Below, piece after piece: positions 16,956 through 25,844 of a stretch of 64,000 nt of DNA. The DNA is from Bacteroidaceae bacterium. GTDB taxonomy: Bacteria > Bacteroidota > Bacteroidia > Bacteroidales > Bacteroidaceae. Where the stretch lies: assembly GCA_017647225.1 (NCBI GenBank), contig JAGCLA010000048.1:35426-99425 (forward strand), in the 5' to 3' direction. Position 1 is the first letter of the stretch, and every line of letters starts with the position of its first letter. The notes beneath the pieces are model-generated. The model was not told the DNA's origin. It did no database searches and saw only the letters and a list, made by a program, of their open reading frames with translations. The position numbers and the translations under genes are program-made.

Positions 16956-18875
16956 ATGAAAAAATTACAATGCATTCCATTTGCCTTTGTGGCATCATGC
17001 GTCGTTTCATTATTTTTGTTGGTGTCGTGTGTCGTTGATGACAGATACGACATGTCTAAAGAATTTGATACGACAATTGGAGTCGGTAAGGGTTTGGCTT
17101 TTCCATTAGGCTCTACCGACAAAGTGTATCTCTCGGATTTGATAGATACAGATAGTATTGACCTTCTTGAAATGGACCCGGTCGGCAACTATGTCCTATC
17201 CACCGGTGGAGATTTCAGCACTACAACTTTTCAGTTGGAGAATACTGATTTGCATTTTGATATAAGGGAAGATGAAAAGTATTTTAAGATTGAAATTAAG
17301 GATTTGTCAAAGTTGCAAGGTCTTCCTCTGAAGGAACAGAAAATCCCTTATGCAGTTCATGATACAGTTGAGTATCAGTCTATTTTTGATTTGTACCATG
17401 AAGGGCTTCCAAAGGAGATTAAGCGCTTAAGAAAAATTGAATTCAAAGCACCGGTAGAATTGCAGGTTTCAGTTAAAATATCCAGCGAAGATCTTGTTGC
17501 AAAGGAGATGCTGAAGACTGCAGGCTTTTTGTATTTGCGAGGCAATGGATCTGAGTATTTCGAGGTGGAATTTCCGGAATTTGTGGTTTTGGAACAAGAT
17601 AAAGATATTGAAGACCATAAGCTTAAACTTCAAGGAAAAGCCGTATATGATGAAAATGAACAGGGCTTGATTTACAGCAAAACTGTAAAGGTTGAATGTA
17701 TCGATTTCTCGGAGACTGCTGCTGGATATATTGAAATCAAAGATGGTGTAATAGATATAAAAGAGTTCATAAATGTTGTTGGTGAACTTGTTTCTGAAAC
17801 TGTATATTATTCTGTTGCCGATTTGACACATTTGCAATCTGTGAAGTTTGTAAACCAATATACATTGGGTGATATCCAGATTGATAGAGTTGAAGGTGTC
17901 TTTGAACCGGAGAGAACTGAAATTACGGAAAGTATAAATCTTGACTTTGGTGAAGATCTTGATTTCTTGAAGAATGTTTATCTCGATTTGACCGATCCTC
18001 GTATATATTTGACATTGAATAACAATACACCTGTTCCTTATGATGCAGCTGGAGTTATTGCCGGATATGACAGCGATAATAACGAGATAGCCGATAGTCG
18101 CATGGAACTGGATCTTAAAGCTGATGCTAATGCTCAAACTAAGGTTCTTCTTGACAGGTACGCGACTCCTGTAGAGGGCTGGACTAACTATCAGTTGGCG
18201 AATTTGAATGAACTGCTTAAGAATATACCCGATAGAATTGACTTTAATTTCAATGCCGGTGTATATACAGGTGAAAATTACGATTTGTATTCAACTGTCA
18301 AGTTCGGCGAAGATATGGTAATCAGTGGCGAATACAGAGTTGATGTCCCATTGGCATTTGACAGTCTGCGACTTGAATATACATACTCTATCGATGACGT
18401 CTTTGGAACAGCCAATGATGAACCGAATGGATATTCTGTAGAGAATGCTGGCGAAGAAACAGAAGAGGGTGAAGGTGATATTACTGAATATATCAAGGAA
18501 ATTAGAGGACTCTCATTGTCTTTGAATGTACTCAATACATTGCCTCTCGGCTTTGTTCCTACAATCAAGATGTATGACAAGGAGGGCAAGTTGCTGGATA
18601 TTGACAATGTGGGAATTGAAGGTGGTATCGCTCGCGGAACAGGTGCTCAGAATGGAGTGGTAGGTAACCCTGTGAAATCTCCTCTTAAGTTCAAGATTGC
18701 TTCACTCGATGATAAACTTGAGCAGATTTACAGAATAGATATTAATCTGTTGGGTACTGGTAAGGGTGTATTGAACTCTAACGAATATCTGCAGATAACC
18801 GATATCTCATTGAATGTTGAGGATTATATTGTCTTGGATCTTGATTTGGATCTCGACTTGGAACTTGACATATAA
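16956..18875 (+). CDS. Large outer-membrane lipoprotein of unknown function
   Basis: A 639-residue lipoprotein: the signal ends in lipobox LVSC (Cys25), followed by an acidic VVDDRYD, which suits outer-membrane sorting. No catalytic motif is recognised. The body looks all-beta, with repeated acidic strands, and the extreme C-terminus is an alternating Leu-Asp stretch (LDLDLDLDLELDI). It is 29 nt upstream of a DUF5723 barrel gene and almost certainly co-transcribed. A lipoprotein-barrel pair suggests a shared outer-membrane assembly or adhesion role, which is inference only. Confidence 0.8.
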   Translation: MKKLQCIPFAFVASCVVSLFLLVSCVVDDRYDMSKEFDTTIGVGKGLAFPLGSTDKVYLSDLIDTDSIDLLEMDPVGNYVLSTGGDFSTTTFQLENTDLHFDIREDEKYFKIEIKDLSKLQGLPLKEQKIPYAVHDTVEYQSIFDLYHEGLPKEIKRLRKIEFKAPVELQVSVKISSEDLVAKEMLKTAGFLYLRGNGSEYFEVEFPEFVVLEQDKDIEDHKLKLQGKAVYDENEQGLIYSKTVKVECIDFSETAAGYIEIKDGVIDIKEFINVVGELVSETVYYSVADLTHLQSVKFVNQYTLGDIQIDRVEGVFEPERTEITESINLDFGEDLDFLKNVYLDLTDPRIYLTLNNNTPVPYDAAGVIAGYDSDNNEIADSRMELDLKADANAQTKVLLDRYATPVEGWTNYQLANLNELLKNIPDRIDFNFNAGVYTGENYDLYSTVKFGEDMVISGEYRVDVPLAFDSLRLEYTYSIDDVFGTANDEPNGYSVENAGEETEEGEGDITEYIKEIRGLSLSLNVLNTLPLGFVPTIKMYDKEGKLLDIDNVGIEGGIARGTGAQNGVVGNPVKSPLKFKIASLDDKLEQIYRIDINLLGTGKGVLNSNEYLQITDISLNVEDYIVLDLDLDLDLELDI

Positions 18876-18904
18876 TCCATTTCCAACTATAAAAGTATAT
18901 TATT

Positions 18905-20284
18905 ATGATTCGCAATTATATAAAAAAGTTTAGCGTAGTTCTTGTACTGCTCTGTATCTCATTTGCAGCACAGGCGCAAGTTTCCCGTACAGGTTACTTC
19001 CTTAAAGGATATTCATACCGTCATAGAATGAATCCGGCATTCATGGTTGACCGTGGATATTTCTCATTCCCAATGCTCGGTAATACCAATTTGGGTATTT
19101 CTACCAACTTGGGTATTTCTGATTTTATTTATCCGATGGGTGACAAACTGACAACATTCATGCACCCTGATATTACTGCTGACGAGTTCCTTGGCTCGCT
19201 CAATGAGAATAATAACATCAACATGGATATGGACATGACTATCTTCTCATTGGGATTCTATGCTTTTGGTGGATACAACACTCTTGATATAGGACTTCAT
19301 TCACGCGTTGGTATGAACATACCGAAGGATCTCTTCCGTTTTATGAAGGTTATGGGTGGATACGATTATGAACTTACCAACATGAACCTCTATACAAGAA
19401 ATTATGCCGATATATCTCTTGCCCACTCTCATCAGGTAACAGATGATTTGACAATTGGTGTACGTCTGAAGTTCTTGGCCGGTCTTGCATATGCCGAAGC
19501 ACTCATGGAGAAAATGGAACTCTCTGTTTATGGCGATCAGTGGAAGGTGAATGCAAAAGGAAACGCTGCGGTATCTATGATGGGTATGAGACCTATTTAT
19601 GACGAGGAAGGCCTTGTAAGCGGATTTACAGAGTTGAATCCGGGAATGAGCGGTATGGGTGTCGGTGCAGACTTCGGTATCGTATATGATTTCAGTAATG
19701 TGTTGGCTAAAGGTTTGATTTTGTCTGCTTCTGTCAGCGATATCAATTATATAAAATGGAATAATGTTTCGCGTGCCGGCATATCTCCTGATGAACCATA
19801 TATTTTCAAGGGTTTTGAGAATCTGCCTTTAACAGAAGCTGAGGATGCTATTGAAGACCAGCTTGGTGAAATAACAGAGGATCTTACTGACCTGTTCGTT
19901 GTAAAGGATATGGGTACCGGTTCCTATAATGACGTATTCGGTGCGACTTTGAATGTGGGTCTTGAATATAAGATGCCTTTCTATGAGAGATTGAGTATAG
20001 GTGCTCTTTACACACAGCGCTTCGACAAGGTTTATTCATACTCTGCGGGTTCGTTTATGCTGAACCTCTCTCCTGTAAATTTCTTCGACTTGGCTGCAAG
20101 TGCAACAGTGTCAACAATGGGATTCGATTGGGGTGCGATGTTCAATATACATTGTCCTGGATTCAATCTTTTTGCAGCGACAGATTTCTATGCCGGCAAG
20201 GTGAGCAAGGAGGGTATTCCTCTTGAGAATATCAGCGCGAACATAATGTTCGGTATAAACTTCCCATTTGGTAAAAGACGATAA
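18905..20284 (+). CDS. DUF5723 outer-membrane beta-barrel protein
   Basis: The 459-residue protein has a signal peptide (SFAAQA|QV). It contains many amphipathic beta strands rich in Gly and aromatics and ends in a strand of the type MFGINFPFGKRR, as in outer-membrane barrels. The N-terminal region (GYFLKGYSYRHRMNPAF) is characteristic of DUF5723 proteins of Bacteroidetes. Function is unknown. It is the second gene of a pair with the lipoprotein at 16956 and is closed by a bidirectional terminator at 20298. Confidence 0.82.
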   Translation: MIRNYIKKFSVVLVLLCISFAAQAQVSRTGYFLKGYSYRHRMNPAFMVDRGYFSFPMLGNTNLGISTNLGISDFIYPMGDKLTTFMHPDITADEFLGSLNENNNINMDMDMTIFSLGFYAFGGYNTLDIGLHSRVGMNIPKDLFRFMKVMGGYDYELTNMNLYTRNYADISLAHSHQVTDDLTIGVRLKFLAGLAYAEALMEKMELSVYGDQWKVNAKGNAAVSMMGMRPIYDEEGLVSGFTELNPGMSGMGVGADFGIVYDFSNVLAKGLILSASVSDINYIKWNNVSRAGISPDEPYIFKGFENLPLTEAEDAIEDQLGEITEDLTDLFVVKDMGTGSYNDVFGATLNVGLEYKMPFYERLSIGALYTQRFDKVYSYSAGSFMLNLSPVNFFDLAASATVSTMGFDWGAMFNIHCPGFNLFAATDFYAGKVSKEGIPLENISANIMFGINFPFGKRR

Positions 20285-20297
20285 ATAGTTATACGAT

Positions 20298-20328
20298 ACA
20301 CAAAAAGCCTCGTCGAGGCTTTTTGTGT
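20298..20328. terminator. Bidirectional terminator between the DUF5723 gene and tadA
   Basis: 15-bp perfect inverted repeat with core AAAAAGCCTCG/CGAGGCTTTTT and a 1-nt centre, placed between convergent genes. Confidence 0.88.
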
Positions 20329-20329
20329 G

Positions 20330-20761
20330 TTATCTTTTGTTGTTGAAGAATCTTTTCATCAATTCTGCAGCATCTTCAGCGCAGACTCCTTGAATGACCT
20401 CAGTCTTGGGGTGCAGGACATCGGGGGAATACCTCCTGTAACCGCGCTTTTCGTCAGTTGCTCCATATACCAATCTGCCTAACTGTGACCATGCTATGGC
20501 TCCTGCACACATGGGGCATGGCTCGACAGTGACATAAAGGGTACATTCGTTCAGGTATTTACCACCGATAGTTGTCGCGGCTGCCGTTATGGCCTGCATC
20601 TCAGCGTGTGCAGTGACATCGTTGAGCATCTCAGTGAGGTTGTGTGCCCGTGCGATAATGCGTCCTTTGCAAACAACAATGGCTCCAATAGGTATTTCGT
20701 CTTCGTCGTATGCTTTCTGCGCTTCTATAAGCGCCTGTTTCATGTATTCGATGTCTGTCAT
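20330..20761 (-). CDS. tadA: tRNA-specific adenosine deaminase
   Basis: The 143-residue protein starts at MTDIEYMK. A longer frame exists, but it runs through the upstream gene, whose TGA is 2 nt before this ATG. The cytidine-deaminase fold zinc site is His52-Ala-Glu54 with PCPMC (Cys82, Cys85). TadA converts A34 of tRNA-Arg(ACG) to inosine. A role as guanine or other nucleoside deaminase is possible but less likely given the length and motif. It is coupled to the small basic protein gene upstream. Confidence 0.93.
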   Translation of the reverse strand: MTDIEYMKQALIEAQKAYDEDEIPIGAIVVCKGRIIARAHNLTEMLNDVTAHAEMQAITAAATTIGGKYLNECTLYVTVEPCPMCAGAIAWSQLGRLVYGATDEKRGYRRYSPDVLHPKTEVIQGVCAEDAAELMKRFFNNKR

Positions 20762-20763
20762 GG

Positions 20764-21003
20764 TCAACGGCGCATGTCGTGTTCGCCAAAGAGTGTGGGG
20801 TAGTCTTCGTCGAGGTTCTTGTAAATGAACGATAACAATGTCTCGCGCATCCAATTACTCTTGTTCGTGATGCGGTACTTTTTCAAGTAATCGTCAATGA
20901 TTTTCATCTCCTCATCGCTAACAAGGCATACGACGCGTGAATGACGAACAGGCTGTGTTCGTGTAGTTGTTGCCTTGGGCTTCTTGGTCTTTTTTACGCT
21001 CAT
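20764..21003 (-). CDS. Small basic protein with possible ribbon-helix-helix fold
   Basis: A 79-residue protein: a Lys/Thr/Arg-rich N-terminus (MSVKKTKKPKA) followed by a strand-helix-helix-like block (RVVCLVSDEEMKIIDDYLKKYRI.. then NKSNWMRETLLSFI) resembling RHH DNA-binding domains. The start at 21003 was chosen because the -7 box at 21043-21050 overlaps the upstream in-frame ATG at 21045. It is 2 nt upstream of tadA. Target unknown; autoregulation is conceivable. Confidence 0.72.
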   Translation of the reverse strand: MSVKKTKKPKATTTRTQPVRHSRVVCLVSDEEMKIIDDYLKKYRITNKSNWMRETLLSFIYKNLDEDYPTLFGEHDMRR

Positions 21004-21042
21004 GGGAGTTCGTGTTGTGTTGCTTTGCGCTGTTTTACTGCG

Positions 21043-21050
21043 CAAAAATA
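21043..21050 (-). promoter_or_regulatory. Promoter -7 box of the RHH-like/tadA operon
   Basis: TATTTTTG on the minus strand, about 40 nt upstream of the ATG at 21003. It rules out the longer start at 21045. Confidence 0.6.
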
Positions 21051-21080
21051 ACTCTTCTCTAAAGGAATTGCAAGTTTTCG

Positions 21081-21112
21081 TTTGCTTTTCCTTGTCCTAA
21101 GTGCTATCTTCG
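21081..21112 (+). promoter_or_regulatory. Promoter of the yraN-birA cluster
   Basis: TTTG (21081-21084), 20-nt spacer, TATCTTCG (21105-21112), 22 nt before the yraN ATG. Confidence 0.68.
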
Positions 21113-21134
21113 CCAATACATTGTAATAAATTCT

Positions 21135-21497
21135 ATGGCAGAACATAACCTACTTGGCAACAAAGGAGAAATGCTTGCATCGCGTTATCTTATGGATAAA
21201 GGATTTGCTGTGCTGCGCTATAACTGGAAGTCGGGGCACAAGGAGATTGACCTTATTGCATGTGAACGCGATACGTTGGTCTTTGTTGAGGTAAAAAGCC
21301 GTAGTGACGAAGAGTTCGGCAATGCATATGATGCTGTCACACCACAAAAGATACGTAATCTGATTTCTGCAGCCGAGGCTTATGTGATGAAGTATAAAAT
21401 AGATACTCCCTATCGTTTTGATATTGTTACGGTTGTCGGGAAATGCGAACCGTACAGGATTGAACATATAAGGGACGCTTTTCATGCAACATGGTAG
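21135..21497 (+). CDS. YraN/UPF0102 family nuclease-like protein
   Basis: The 120-residue protein carries the Holliday-junction-resolvase-like fold motifs of UPF0102: GNKGEMLASRYL, then HKEIDLIA and LVFVEVKSR (Asp, Glu-x-Lys metal site). Biological role is unproven. It ends with a genuine TAG stop, directly followed by the MmcQ gene (ATG 2 nt later). Length is normal for the family, which confirms TAG as a functional stop in this genome. Confidence 0.9.
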   Translation: MAEHNLLGNKGEMLASRYLMDKGFAVLRYNWKSGHKEIDLIACERDTLVFVEVKSRSDEEFGNAYDAVTPQKIRNLISAAEAYVMKYKIDTPYRFDIVTVVGKCEPYRIEHIRDAFHATW

Positions 21498-21498
21498 T

Positions 21499-21846
21499 AT
21501 GAATATAGAAGACGCACGCTTGTATTGCCTCTCGAAAAGGAATGCTACAGAGGATTTTCCTTTTGATGAAACAACTCTTGCTTTCAGGGTCGAGAATAGA
21601 ATTTTTGCTATTGTCGATTTGGATAATGTAAGCTGGTTCTGTGTCAAATGTGATGCAGACTACGCTATTGAACTGCGTGACAGGTATTCTCATATTGTTC
21701 CTGCGTGGCATATGAATAAGAAGTATTGGAATCAACTTGACATTGCGGCTCTTGATGATGAACTTTTCAGTTCGCTTGTTGACCATTCCTATAACGAGGT
21801 GTTGAAGAAATTGCCAAAGAAAATCCGTGTTAAGTATGGCCTTTGA
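21499..21846 (+). CDS. MmcQ/YjbR family DNA-binding-like protein
   Basis: A 115-residue protein with the family pattern: MNIEDARLYCLSKR, then DFPFDETTLAFRVENRIFAIVD and HMNKKYWNQLDI. The fold resembles a CyaY-like double wing, and the molecular function is unknown. The start at 21499 sits 1 nt after the yraN stop; the upstream in-frame ATG at 21484 overlaps yraN. It overlaps birA by 11 nt. Confidence 0.85.
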   Translation: MNIEDARLYCLSKRNATEDFPFDETTLAFRVENRIFAIVDLDNVSWFCVKCDADYAIELRDRYSHIVPAWHMNKKYWNQLDIAALDDELFSSLVDHSYNEVLKKLPKKIRVKYGL

Positions 21847-22594
21847 TAAAGAAAATATAATTCGTCTTGCAACAGTCGATTCGACAAACCGATATTTGCG
21901 TGATGAGGCTTCCCTGCTATGGAACAAGTGCGGGCATCGGGGTATGGTCGTTGTTACAGCCGGATATCAGACGGCCGGTCGTGGGCAGAGGGGGAATACA
22001 TGGAACTCCAATGTCGGCGAGAACCTGCTCTTTTCCATTCTTGTGCGTCCCGGTAAGGTATTGAAGGTAGCAGAACAGTTCATCCTCTCACAAGCCGTTT
22101 CTCTGGCTCTGCATGCGGCCATGAGAGCCTATGGCATTGAAACAAAACTGAAATGGCCTAACGATATTTATGTCGGCGAGAGAAAGCTCGCAGGAATTCT
22201 TGTTGAACTTGATTGCTGTGGCGAATTTGTGGAGCAGGCTGTGATTGGTATCGGTGTGAATGTAAATCAGGAACTCTTTCCTATAATGGATAGAATTCCT
22301 GTTTCAATGAAAATGTTGCAAGGTCGTGATTTTGTCATTGACGATGTGCTTGCAACTGTACTCGAAAAATTTGAGTACTATTATGAAAAGTTGTGTAAAG
22401 GTGATAGGGATTCTATCGCGGCAGAATATACTAATCTGCTACTTGGACTGAATGAGGTACGCTCTTTTGTCGATTCGACAGGCTGTTTCACTGCGATACT
22501 GAAAGGGGTGGAGCCTGACGGTTGTCTGCTCCTGCAACGTAACGACGGCAGTCTGTCGCGCTATTTCTTCAAAGAGGTGGAATTAATTCTCTGA
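21836..22594 (+). CDS. birA: Biotin-[acetyl-CoA-carboxylase] ligase
   Basis: A 252-residue ligase without the DNA-binding domain of E. coli BirA. Biotinyl-5'-AMP loop GRGQRGNTW (48-56), catalytic KWPNDIYV and LAGILVEL are present, with a short C-terminal SH3-like cap. It attaches biotin to the carrier protein at 48106 (MKM lysine) and other carboxylase subunits. Its 3' end overlaps a convergent small membrane-protein gene by 12 nt. Confidence 0.93.
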   Translation: MAFDKENIIRLATVDSTNRYLRDEASLLWNKCGHRGMVVVTAGYQTAGRGQRGNTWNSNVGENLLFSILVRPGKVLKVAEQFILSQAVSLALHAAMRAYGIETKLKWPNDIYVGERKLAGILVELDCCGEFVEQAVIGIGVNVNQELFPIMDRIPVSMKMLQGRDFVIDDVLATVLEKFEYYYEKLCKGDRDSIAAEYTNLLLGLNEVRSFVDSTGCFTAILKGVEPDGCLLLQRNDGSLSRYFFKEVELIL

Positions 22595-22816
22595 TTCCTT
22601 ATTTTTCCTGATACCTTCTTCGCGCTCTTTTCTCAGTTTGTTACGACGGCGCAAAAGAAACCAAAGAAATGCAAGGATTACTACTGAAACTCCAACGGTA
22701 GCCCATTTCTCAAGGTTTGTCATCTCTGTGTTCTTTGGGAATAGGTATATATACATTATCGCTGTATATATGGCTAAAACTGCTATGGTTATGTTGGGGT
22801 TTTTAATAAATCTCAT
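22583..22816 (-). CDS. Small two-helix membrane protein
   Basis: A 77-residue protein with two hydrophobic helices (about 9-27 and 37-55) and a highly charged C-terminal tail (RRRNKLRKEREE...). No family recognised. It has its own -7 box TAACTTTG at 22845-22852. Its stop lies inside the last codons of birA on the other strand, a tail-to-tail overlap of 12 nt. Confidence 0.7.
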   Translation of the reverse strand: MRFIKNPNITIAVLAIYTAIMYIYLFPKNTEMTNLEKWATVGVSVVILAFLWFLLRRRNKLRKEREEGIRKNKESEN

Positions 22817-22844
22817 ACCTTTTGTTTTTGCATAATTCGTTGTA

Positions 22845-22852
22845 CAAAGTTA
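22845..22852 (-). promoter_or_regulatory. Promoter -7 box of the small membrane protein gene
   Basis: TAACTTTG on the minus strand, 28 nt before the ATG. Confidence 0.55.
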
Positions 22853-22965
22853 ATCATTTTCCCTGTAGTTATGAATTTGCTTAACCTTTTGTTCCAATTT
22901 ATAGTATAATTTAAGATTTTGTCATATTTTTACAGAAGAATAATGATAATCCAAACATTTACAAT

Positions 22966-23676
22966 ATGGCAAAATTCAAACGTATTCTATTAAAGCTCAG
23001 TGGTGAGAGCCTTATGGGCGAACAAGGCTATGGTATCGATGTTAAGCGTCTTAACGAATATGCGGCTCAAATAAAGGAGGTCGCGGAGATGGGCGTACAG
23101 ATTGGTATCGTCATTGGTGGCGGTAATATCTTCCGTGGACTTACAGGTGCAGGAAAAGGTTTTGATCGTGTTAAAGGCGACCAGATGGGTATGATGGCGA
23201 CTGTTATAAACAGTCTGGCACTCAGCTCAGCGCTTGGTGCTGCCGGTGTTCCCAATAAGGTGCTTACAGCAATCCGCATGGAGCCTGTTGGTGAGTTTTA
23301 TACAAAATGGAAGGCTATCGATGCTATGGAAAATGGTCAGGTTGTCATTATGGCAGCAGGAACAGGAAGCCCTTATTTTACAACAGATACAGGCTCTTCA
23401 CTCCGTGGTATCGAAATTGAAGCGGACGTGATGCTCAAGGGTACTCGTGTCGATGGCATTTATACAGCCGACCCGGAGAAAGATCCTACTGCAACCAAAT
23501 TCCACGATATCTCATACGATGAGGTAATCAGTCGCGGACTCAAGGTTATGGATATTACGGCTACAGCCATGTGTCGCGAAAACAACTTGCCTATTTACGT
23601 CTTCAATATGGATATCGTAGGTAATCTTAAGAAGGTTATGGACGGCGAGGAGATTGGAACATTCGTTCATCCATGA
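22966..23676 (+). CDS. pyrH: UMP kinase
   Basis: The 236-residue amino-acid-kinase-fold enzyme has KRILLKLSGESL at the N-terminus, IGIVIGGGNIFRG and the UMP-binding segment TDTGSSLRGIEIEADVMLKGTRVDGIYTADP. It phosphorylates UMP to UDP. Standard length. It is followed by a strong terminator and is probably a single-gene unit. Confidence 0.96.
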   Translation: MAKFKRILLKLSGESLMGEQGYGIDVKRLNEYAAQIKEVAEMGVQIGIVIGGGNIFRGLTGAGKGFDRVKGDQMGMMATVINSLALSSALGAAGVPNKVLTAIRMEPVGEFYTKWKAIDAMENGQVVIMAAGTGSPYFTTDTGSSLRGIEIEADVMLKGTRVDGIYTADPEKDPTATKFHDISYDEVISRGLKVMDITATAMCRENNLPIYVFNMDIVGNLKKVMDGEEIGTFVHP

Positions 23677-23695
23677 TGCTCTTATAATGTACAAT

Positions 23696-23735
23696 CAATA
23701 AATAAGCCCACTCAAACGAGCGGGCTTATTTATTG
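23696..23735. terminator. Bidirectional terminator between pyrH and the VTC operon
   Basis: Long inverted repeat (CAATAAATAAGCCC and complement, then one mismatch and a CTC/GAG step) with loop AAAC, placed between convergent genes. Confidence 0.85.
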
Positions 23736-23742
23736 GTTGTAT

Positions 23743-25377
23743 TTATTCAATCTCTTTTATTATCAGCCAACCTCCGGTTTGGGAGATTTCGTTGGCATAA
23801 ATAGCTATATCCTCTTTGCTTATTGCATGCAATGTTCCATCAAATAATGAAATCTTTGTCGCTTCGACAGCATTGTCATATGCGCAAAGTTTTACATTGC
23901 CGTTTGTTATAATAAGGTTTTTAGTATCAATAGCCACACTGTTATAATTGTTGTCGTAATTTTGAGCTGTTGTCAATATTGTTATATCTCCACCAGTAGC
24001 TTCAATATAGTCGCAATTTATACCTTTTGCTCCTTCTCCCGAACAATCCATGGCGATAGTTCCGCCGGAGATGGTTAATTCTCCTTCGCATTTTATACCT
24101 CCGGCAGTTGTTTCGTTGTTAAGTATAGTGCCTTCGGCAAAGCCTGTGAATTTGCCCTTGCCTATTGCGATATTGCCGTCACAATTCAGTAATTTTGAGC
24201 CGTTACCTATTACTGTTCCATGTATTATACCACCGTTTAACTTGAAATTTCCAGTGGTCTTTATTCCTGAACTCTTTTCGCCGGTTGTAGTGAACTTGAT
24301 ATAGCCGCCGTTTATTGTTGCGTTTGGTGTTACCTGCGGGTCCGGGTTAGCCTCTTCGTATTCCACCTTTATGGCTTCTCCACCTGTTGTCAGTTCCAAA
24401 ATTCCGGCATCAATGACAACCTCTCCTTCGCTGCAATCGATACCGTCATTGTTGGATTTGACAGTGATTCGCGGGCTTGCAGCTTTGGTGCGGCTTACAA
24501 TGAATTTATCCTTTGTGCGAAAGCCGTCTTTGGCAGCTGAAAGAATGTTTATGTTTCCGCTGCGTATTCTAATATAGTCGTCACTGCATATTCCATGGCC
24601 GCCAAGGCTTGTGACGTTGAGAGTGCCGGCTCCGTCAAATATGAGCTGTCCTTCGCTGAAAAGTGTTCCTTTCTGGTCTTCCTCTTCACCGTCTGTACCC
24701 ACTACAGGAGCGTTGTATGTCTCGCCGTCGCAAAGGACGTTTGTTGTGTTGTCATCAATTGTGAAATATACTGTTTTGCTTGTCTGGATATTTATCGCAG
24801 GGCCATTGGGGTTTGTCAGTTCAAGCCCGGTGAGTACAAGCTGGAACTTTTTCTCGCTATATATTTTCAAAGAACCGTTGCTGCACTTTCCCGAAACTAT
24901 ATATACGACTTTGCTTGATGTTGATTCAATTGTCAAATGTGTCGTCTCCTTTTTTACACCATTGACAGAAACACCGTTTTCACTGAACACAATTTCCGTT
25001 TCTGTTCCAGCATCCCAATTCTCGACGTAGTCGCCGTAATTGTCGTCTGACTCATCTGTTGGAATCACTTCCGTTTTCTCGGTGAAGTTGCTTTGGTCGT
25101 TGTTGTCAAAAACAACTGTCGGAGCAAGGCTGTATGTGAGTCTTTTGCTCTTGTCGGTCTGTGGTGATATGCTCTCGACCTTATCTGTATAAAAACAATG
25201 TTGTGCTCCGTCGCTCGTAGTCAATATGACAATTTTGTCCGATTCGTTGAATGTAATCTCTTTGGTGTTTTCCGTGTTGAGCGGGAGATATGTACCGTTA
25301 TTGTTGTTTACATTCAAAACCTGTGCCTGCAAACCTATTGTGGAAAGCAAAGCTGTAGCTAAAATAATCCTTTTCAT
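23743..25377 (-). CDS. Secreted beta-helix protein, Cthe_2159-type carbohydrate-binding family
   Basis: The 544-residue protein has a signal peptide (MKRIILATALLSTIGLQA|QV). A short LDKITF-like N-terminal segment is shared with its upstream neighbour. Residues about 150-530 carry successive Gly-rich beta turns such as LTNPNGPAINI, GGHGICSDDYI, KSNNDGIDCSEGEV and ISGGTIAMDCSGEGAKGI. This is the right-handed parallel beta-helix pattern of the Cthe_2159 domain, whose founding member binds polygalacturonate. It is the last gene of the operon that begins with the VTC polyphosphate polymerase. Its ATG overlaps the preceding stop by 4 nt (ATGA). It likely acts at the cell surface or is released. Ligand unknown. 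Confidence 0.85.
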   Translation of the reverse strand: MKRIILATALLSTIGLQAQVLNVNNNNGTYLPLNTENTKEITFNESDKIVILTTSDGAQHCFYTDKVESISPQTDKSKRLTYSLAPTVVFDNNDQSNFTEKTEVIPTDESDDNYGDYVENWDAGTETEIVFSENGVSVNGVKKETTHLTIESTSSKVVYIVSGKCSNGSLKIYSEKKFQLVLTGLELTNPNGPAINIQTSKTVYFTIDDNTTNVLCDGETYNAPVVGTDGEEEDQKGTLFSEGQLIFDGAGTLNVTSLGGHGICSDDYIRIRSGNINILSAAKDGFRTKDKFIVSRTKAASPRITVKSNNDGIDCSEGEVVIDAGILELTTGGEAIKVEYEEANPDPQVTPNATINGGYIKFTTTGEKSSGIKTTGNFKLNGGIIHGTVIGNGSKLLNCDGNIAIGKGKFTGFAEGTILNNETTAGGIKCEGELTISGGTIAMDCSGEGAKGINCDYIEATGGDITILTTAQNYDNNYNSVAIDTKNLIITNGNVKLCAYDNAVEATKISLFDGTLHAISKEDIAIYANEISQTGGWLIIKEIE

Positions 25378-25832
25378 CTTTTTACAAATTTAGCGGTACG
25401 GTCATTTGCTTTTATTATATAGATGCCTTTAGGCAACTGTGCGATGCTTATGGTTGCGTTATCGGCATTCTGTCGCACACATATTATTTGTGAGCCTATA
25501 ACGTCGTAAATTCTTATAATCTCACCGGCATTGCAGTTTACGGCAATCTCATCACTCGAAATGTAGTTGAAGAGGGCGGTAGTGCTGTACTCCAAATTGT
25601 CGATATTGGTGTAGTTGCTGAATGTTATACGGTCTATTTCACCCATTGTGGCCTGTGAGGTTGTGCCATTTAGCTGCTTGATGTTTACGGTTGTACCGTT
25701 GAATGTTATCTTGTCGAGATTGCTGAATTCAATGGATTCTGTATTTCCACCCTTCTCAACAAGCATCTGTTGTGCCATTGACGGTGTCATGGCAATGAAC
25801 AGAAACAGTAATAATGTGTATATTTTTTTCAT
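25374..25832 (-). CDS. Small secreted protein with a type IX-like C-terminal tail
   Basis: A 152-residue protein: signal peptide (MTPSMA|QQ), two repeats of the form LDKITFNG / IDRITFSN, and a C-terminal beta domain resembling type IX secretion sorting tails (RIYDVIG...LPKGIYIIKANDRTAKFVKR). It could be a sorted surface subunit or a partner for the beta-helix protein, whose N-terminus shares the KITF motif. It is translationally coupled to the next gene by a 4-nt overlap. Confidence 0.75.
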   Translation of the reverse strand: MKKIYTLLLFLFIAMTPSMAQQMLVEKGGNTESIEFSNLDKITFNGTTVNIKQLNGTTSQATMGEIDRITFSNYTNIDNLEYSTTALFNYISSDEIAVNCNAGEIIRIYDVIGSQIICVRQNADNATISIAQLPKGIYIIKANDRTAKFVKR

Positions 25833-25844
25833 GCGTTATAACTG

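Noticed and set aside
20762-20854. N-terminal extension of tadA
   Set aside because: It overlaps the upstream small basic protein in another frame. The ATG at 20761 is 2 nt after that gene's stop and gives the usual TadA length.
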